8,542 nucleotides of DNA, from the NCBI GenBank assembly GCA_018260285.1, contig JAGLBH010000068.1, forward strand, positions 1 through 8,542, read 5' to 3'. The notes beneath the pieces were generated by a model, which was not told where the DNA came from, searched no databases, and saw nothing but the letters and a program-made list of their open reading frames with translations. Positions within the stretch are counted from its first letter, which is position 1, and each line of letters starts with the position of its first letter. The stretch is from Arthrobacter sp. GTDB taxonomy: Bacteria > Actinomycetota > Actinomycetes > Actinomycetales > Micrococcaceae. Positions 5,572-8,542 of the stretch are shown here, one piece after another. Position numbers and translations under genes: made by a program.

Positions 5572-6483
5572 ATGGCCAAGAGCGATCAGGATGCCATGGC
5601 CATCCTTGGTCACTGGGGGATCGAGGCTGAGCCTCGGCGAGAGTCCAGCGGTCTCAACAAAGACACGTGGCAAGCAGGCGAAGACGCCTGGCTTGCGGCG
5701 GATCACGAGGGTGCGGCGACGACGTGGGAAGCAGTGGATGCTCTCCTCAGTCGGCGTGAACTGAGCTCGTTCGATGTGCCCCGCATCGTGCCGACTCTCA
5801 GCGGTGAGCGGTGGATCCGCTGCGAGGGCCGGCTGTGGCGCATGACGGAAGCAGTGTCGGGACGCGCACCCTCTCCGGAATCCCATGAGGACTTGGCCTC
5901 CGTAGCAGCTGGCCTTGCCCGGTTGCACCAGGCGATGGCGCCCCTCCCGGAGATCTTCGGCTCGCAAGCTATCCCCACCGCGGAGCATGCTCGGCACGCG
6001 CGCGAACTCCTGGAGAGTGAGGAGCTTCCGTACACCGAGGAGGAATCTGCGCAGATCGTCGAGGCGCTAGAGCTTTGGGGTGCCGCACCGCTGTGTCAGG
6101 GGCCTCAGCAGATGATTCATGGTGACCCGTCCTATCCCAACCTGCGGCTGGATCATACGGGCCAGCTCACGGGACTCATCGACTGGGAGTCAGTGCGGTG
6201 GGACTCAGTTCTGCACGACCTCGCAGTCGTGGGTCAGACGATTCTCTATCGGTCGGGCTGGTCAGACACCCGTGCTGGCCTCGTCACCCTGCTCGAGCTC
6301 TATGCGCAGGCTGGCGGACGGGCGTACTCCCTCGACGATCTCCTCCTCTCGATTCTCGGGATCAAGTTTGAGAGCGTCGCGCACCACGGGCAGAAACTCG
6401 TGGCTGGGACAGGGGATTCAGACCTAGTCCGCTCCCAGGCCGGAAAAATCCACCGTGTGTGCGCGTTGCTCAAGCAGCAGTAG
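5572..6483 (+). CDS. APH/choline-kinase-fold phosphotransferase
   Basis: 303 aa from the ATG at 5572. GAGGAG at 5561-5566 lies 5 bases before it, but only 2 bases before the GTG at 5569, so the ATG is preferred. The kinase C-lobe is clear: VAAGLARLHQAM (111-122), the catalytic loop HGDPSYPN (183-190, Brenner motif H-G-D-x4-N) and IDWES (203-207), the metal-binding DFG equivalent; RW..VLHDLAVVG follows as usual. The N-lobe is short and divergent (SSGLNKDTWQAGEDAWLAA, 26-44, in the glycine-loop position; the usual Lys is not obvious). Such enzymes phosphorylate small molecules such as aminoglycosides, homoserine, choline or sugars; the substrate cannot be predicted. It lies 82 bp after abiEii and its end overlaps the HepT-like frame, so the two may be co-transcribed. 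Confidence 0.8.
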   Translation: MAKSDQDAMAILGHWGIEAEPRRESSGLNKDTWQAGEDAWLAADHEGAATTWEAVDALLSRRELSSFDVPRIVPTLSGERWIRCEGRLWRMTEAVSGRAPSPESHEDLASVAAGLARLHQAMAPLPEIFGSQAIPTAEHARHARELLESEELPYTEEESAQIVEALELWGAAPLCQGPQQMIHGDPSYPNLRLDHTGQLTGLIDWESVRWDSVLHDLAVVGQTILYRSGWSDTRAGLVTLLELYAQAGGRAYSLDDLLLSILGIKFESVAHHGQKLVAGTGDSDLVRSQAGKIHRVCALLKQQ

Positions 6484-6838
6484 TCGCGCGCTCGCGGATC
6501 GGGTATCGGCTGAAAGCAGCCACAGGGAGGACTCTGTTGGCTCCTTCCTGGCCCGCCTCGTCGTTAAGCGCTCTCTTCGGAACCCGTACTTTCGCGATGC
6601 TGCACTGGCTCGAGCGGAGACTGTCTATGGTGCCGACATCTCAGGCTCACCTGTGGAACGGCAGCTGGAGTTCCTGGGAGAGGCGTTGAACCGGCTGCGG
6701 CGGACGGATCCTGAAACAGCTGCAGAGGTGCAGAACCTTGACCGTCTTGTTGGCATGCGTCACATCATTGCTCACGAATATGGGGTGGTGGACTATGCAA
6801 TCGTGCGGCCTGTGATAGAGACGCAGTTGTCACCGTGA
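6455..6838 (+). CDS. HepT-like (DUF86) HEPN ribonuclease, orphan, N-terminus uncertain
   Basis: The C-terminal half is clearly HepT-like: VERQLEFLGEALNRL (67-81), then NLDRLVGMRHIIAHEYGVVD (94-113) with the HEPN motif R102-x4-H107-x-Y109 (the Tyr is the residue AMPylated by MntA in known pairs), then YAIVRPVIETQL. The N-terminal part does not look like the family. The only start in frame is the GTG at 6455, inside the kinase gene and without a ribosome site; GGGAGG at 6525-6530 is not followed by an in-frame start. YFRDAALARA (45-54) and VERQLEFLG (67-75) would join to a normal HepT helix if the 12 residues between them (ETVYGADISGSP) were absent. The gene may be truncated, rearranged or a divergent form. 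No MNT nucleotidyltransferase antitoxin is adjacent; the neighbour is a kinase. Confidence 0.6.
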   Translation: MCARCSSSSSRALADRVSAESSHREDSVGSFLARLVVKRSLRNPYFRDAALARAETVYGADISGSPVERQLEFLGEALNRLRRTDPETAAEVQNLDRLVGMRHIIAHEYGVVDYAIVRPVIETQLSP

Positions 6839-6877
6839 GAAATCCAGCTGGCAAAGCCCCTTGAGCAGCCTTCTCAC
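6835..6877. terminator. Possible bidirectional hairpin between convergent genes
   Basis: GTGAGAA (6835-6841) and TTCTCAC (6871-6877) are perfect 7-bp inverted repeats that contain the stop codons of the HepT-like gene (TGA 6836-6838) and of the lacI-family gene (TCA 6874-6876). GCTG (6847-6850) and CAGC (6866-6869) can pair inside. There is no T-tract on either side, so it is a weak intrinsic terminator at best. Confidence 0.35.
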
Positions 6878-7890
6878 TCCGACTCCGGACCAGCCCCTGC
6901 AGGCCCCGACGTCGTCGTTCCCACGCGGAGCTGAGTCCCGAGGACGACCCGGCGGACCTGCGGACTCTGGCCGTCGAGGAGCTCGAGGACCAGGGACGCG
7001 GCCGCGCGGCCGGAGTCGACGAAGGGCTGGACGGCGGTGGTGATGCCGAGGGCGGTGGCGACGGGATCGCCGTCGCAGCCGGTGACGGAGACGTCGCACG
7101 GAACGCGGACTCCCTGGCGGGCCAGGTCTGCCACGATCTCCGAGGCGAGCGCATCCTGAGACGCAGCGATGGCCGTGGCGCCCGTGGAGGAGAGGGCAGC
7201 GGCCCAGTCCGTCGACTCGCCGACGAGCTGCGGGATCAGCCGGCCGCCCACAGACGTGAGCGCGGCGGTCAGCCCGGCGGACCGCTGCATCCCGGAGGAG
7301 ATGTACGCGTCCGAGACCTGCCCCCGATGTGCGAAGAGCACCGTCCGGTGGCCGAGCTCCGTGAGGTGGCGGCCGAGGATGCGGCCGGTGTGCTCGTCGT
7401 CGCTGACGATGGACGGCAGATCGCTCTGGGCGTCCACGACGACGGCGGGCGGGCCGTCTGCCGCCAAGCGCGCTTCCGCCTCTGCAGAGAGCGGAACGCC
7501 CATGACGATGATGGCGTCCACGCTCTCGCGCACCGGAAGCGCCTCGAGAATCGGTGCCTCGGACCGCTCGGAGGCGGGCAGGTCGTGGACGGTGACGCTT
7601 ACTCCGTTCGCCGCGCAGACCTCCATGATCCCCGAGAGCCGCTGGTAGTAGCTGGGCCAGGAGGAGAAGGGAGCTGCCACGGCGACCATCCGTGTGGCGG
7701 ATCCTGCGCGGCCTGAAGACCGAGCCGGGGCGCGGTACCCCTCGAGCCGTGCGGCGTCGAGCACTTTGCGCCGCGTCTCCTCGCTCACTCGGTGCGGGGC
7801 GTTGACCGCGAGGGAGACCGTCGAGATGCTGACGCCGGCTCTCTGCGCGACGGAGTAGATCGTCGCCTTGGGGCGCGGGGCAGTGGACAT
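6874..7890 (-). CDS. LacI-family transcriptional regulator
   Basis: 338 aa, the usual LacI/GalR length. The N-terminal DNA-binding domain has the helix-turn-helix IYSVAQRAGVSISTVSLAVN (11-30) and the hinge RVSEETRRKVLDAARLEGYR (34-53). A periplasmic-binding-protein-like sensor domain follows: VDAIIVMGVPLS, SIVSDDEHTGRILGRHLTELGH (first 20: SIVSDDEHTGRILGRHLTEL), ATAIAASQDALASEIVADLA and DVSVTGCDGDPVATALGITT. The ligand, usually a sugar, cannot be named. The gene is divergent from the hydrolase gene at 8043, with 152 bp between them holding a palindrome at the hydrolase start site, so it probably represses that gene. It likely belongs to the chromosome backbone beyond the accessory genes. Confidence 0.93.
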   Translation of the reverse strand: MSTAPRPKATIYSVAQRAGVSISTVSLAVNAPHRVSEETRRKVLDAARLEGYRAPARSSGRAGSATRMVAVAAPFSSWPSYYQRLSGIMEVCAANGVSVTVHDLPASERSEAPILEALPVRESVDAIIVMGVPLSAEAEARLAADGPPAVVVDAQSDLPSIVSDDEHTGRILGRHLTELGHRTVLFAHRGQVSDAYISSGMQRSAGLTAALTSVGGRLIPQLVGESTDWAAALSSTGATAIAASQDALASEIVADLARQGVRVPCDVSVTGCDGDPVATALGITTAVQPFVDSGRAAASLVLELLDGQSPQVRRVVLGTQLRVGTTTSGPAGAGPESE

Positions 7891-7897
7891 GAACCCC

Positions 7898-7903
7898 AGT
7901 CTA
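7898..7903 (-). promoter_or_regulatory. Probable -10 box of the lacI-family gene
   Basis: On the minus strand TAGACT ends 7 bases before the ATG, so transcription would start about one base before the start codon, giving a leaderless mRNA. No clear -35 box is seen (the position holds CCGCCA), and no strong Shine-Dalgarno sequence is present. Confidence 0.4.
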
Positions 7904-7946
7904 TCGAGGCTGGTTGCGGCTGGCGGGGGAAGAAGGTTGCCGGGAA

Positions 7947-7974
7947 GTGACCGGCGGAGTAGGCTGGCTAAACT
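7947..7974 (+). promoter_or_regulatory. Probable promoter of the hydrolase gene
   Basis: GTGACC (7947-7952) and TAAACT (7969-7974) with a 16-bp spacer give a start site at about 7981. This leaves a leader of about 62 bases with a strong ribosome site (AGGAGAG, 8029-8035) before the ATG at 8043. Confidence 0.5.
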
Positions 7975-7978
7975 TTGA

Positions 7979-7992
7979 TCGAAGTGCTTCGA
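7979..7992. promoter_or_regulatory. Palindromic operator candidate for the LacI-family regulator
   Basis: TCGAAG-TG-CTTCGA is a 6-bp inverted repeat with a 2-bp centre, placed over the predicted transcription start of the hydrolase gene. Divergent location next to a lacI-type gene and position at +1 fit repression by roadblock or occlusion. LacI-family sites often have a central CG; this one has TG. Confidence 0.5.
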
Positions 7993-8042
7993 CAGATGAG
8001 CGACCCGTCTTTGACGCCTCAGACCTCCAGGAGAGCGAGCCG

Positions 8043-8542
8043 ATGTCTCAGATCACCACCCCGTCCGACGAGGGAATCCTCGCCTGGGCCGCCCGCGACC
8101 GAGAGCTTCACGCGGAGTCACCTCGCGACCTGGACCTTCCGGCCCGTCGCGCCCGAGCAGCCGAGATCGCGGACATCCTGGCGGACGAGTTCAGCCTGCC
8201 CCCTCACCCGGGCGTGGAAATCGACGAGCTCGTGCTCGACGACGTCGCAGGCCAGCCTGTCATCCGTCGCTACCGTGCATGCGGGGCCCCGGAAGCGGCG
8301 CCCGCGCAGCTGTACCTCCACGGGGGAGGGTTCGTCTTCGGCGGCATTCGCGAGCGGGTCAACGACTCCGTCCTGAGCCACCGGTCCGCGGCCACCGGGC
8401 TGCAGATCCTCTCCCTTGACTACCCGCTGGCGCCCGAGCACCCCTATCCTGCCGCTCGTGACCAGGCCATCGAGGCGCTGGCCTCTCTTCGGGCCCGTGC
8501 GGCTGACCTCGGACTCGACGCCGCGCGACTCGGCCTCGGCGG
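8043..8542 (+). CDS. Alpha/beta hydrolase, HSL (hormone-sensitive-lipase-like) family, N-terminal part
   Basis: The ATG at 8043 is preceded by AGGAGAG with 7 bases of spacing; the frame is open to the right edge (166 full codons). After a helical cap region (about 1-55) and a first strand pair (VEIDELVLDDVAGQPVIRRY), the protein has LYLHGGGFVFGG (90-101), whose HGGG is the oxyanion-hole motif of the HSL family, and LDYPLAPEHPYPAA (125-138), the family's typical segment. The catalytic nucleophile motif (usually GDSAGG) would come directly after the last residues seen (RLGLG), so catalytic residues are outside the window. Expected activity is hydrolysis of short-chain esters or related substrates; no signal peptide is seen, so it acts in the cytoplasm. 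Divergent from the LacI-family gene and probably controlled by it. Confidence 0.9.
   Translation, partial: MSQITTPSDEGILAWAARDRELHAESPRDLDLPARRARAAEIADILADEFSLPPHPGVEIDELVLDDVAGQPVIRRYRACGAPEAAPAQLYLHGGGFVFGGIRERVNDSVLSHRSAATGLQILSLDYPLAPEHPYPAARDQAIEALASLRARAADLGLDAARLGLG

Noticed and set aside
6459..6689. Alternative frame for the start of the HepT-like gene
   Set aside because: No HepT N-terminal features appear in this frame or the third frame, so a simple frameshift does not restore the family N-terminus.
1..8542. CRISPR array, tRNA, rRNA, integrase or transposase
   Set aside because: No regularly spaced repeats, no tRNA-like cloverleaf at the repeat junctions, and no recombinase motifs were seen in any frame.

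Overview
The window looks like the chromosome of a high-GC Gram-positive bacterium (Actinomycetota, probably Micrococcales-like). The reasons are the GC-rich third codon positions, the frequent GTG starts, several genes whose -10 box lies so close to the start codon that the mRNA would be leaderless, and the YchF and LacI types present. The genus cannot be told from the sequence alone.

Layout, left to right. (1) 1-1673, core: the C-terminal part of a small membrane protein with a HAAS/DUF1700-like segment, then the complete universal P-loop ATPase/GTPase ychF and a terminator. (2) 1599-3770, an apparent integrated unit: the last 33 bp of ychF ([10 protein letters not shown]-stop) occur again at 3738-3770. 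The first 20 bp are identical, and the four later differences are all synonymous. Between the copies lies one protein gene, a 515-aa Abi_2/AbiF-type HEPN protein. It is preceded by a good promoter with a 12-bp perfect palindrome in its spacer and by a strong hairpin followed by a pyrimidine tract, which looks like a short non-coding RNA. No integrase is present. The Abi protein carries a C-terminal extension that resembles the Xre/MbcA/ParS toxin-binding domain. (3) 3771-6838, accessory region of somewhat lower GC: a minus-strand gene remnant, an AbiEi/AbiEii type IV toxin-antitoxin pair with an operator-like inverted repeat, an APH-fold kinase, and a HepT-like (DUF86, HEPN) protein without its usual MNT partner. 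(4) 6874-8542, probably backbone: a LacI-family repressor divergent from the start of an HSL-family alpha/beta hydrolase, with a palindrome at the hydrolase's predicted transcription start.

Taken together, the sequence downstream of ychF looks like a small phage-defence/toxin-antitoxin island built by accretion. The most interesting piece is the approximately 2.1-kb unit bounded by ychF 3'-end repeats: a one-protein HEPN toxin with a fused antitoxin-like domain and a putative cognate RNA. The ychF repeat, hairpins, palindromes and motifs are read directly from the sequence. Mobility, RNA function and toxin regulation are inference.
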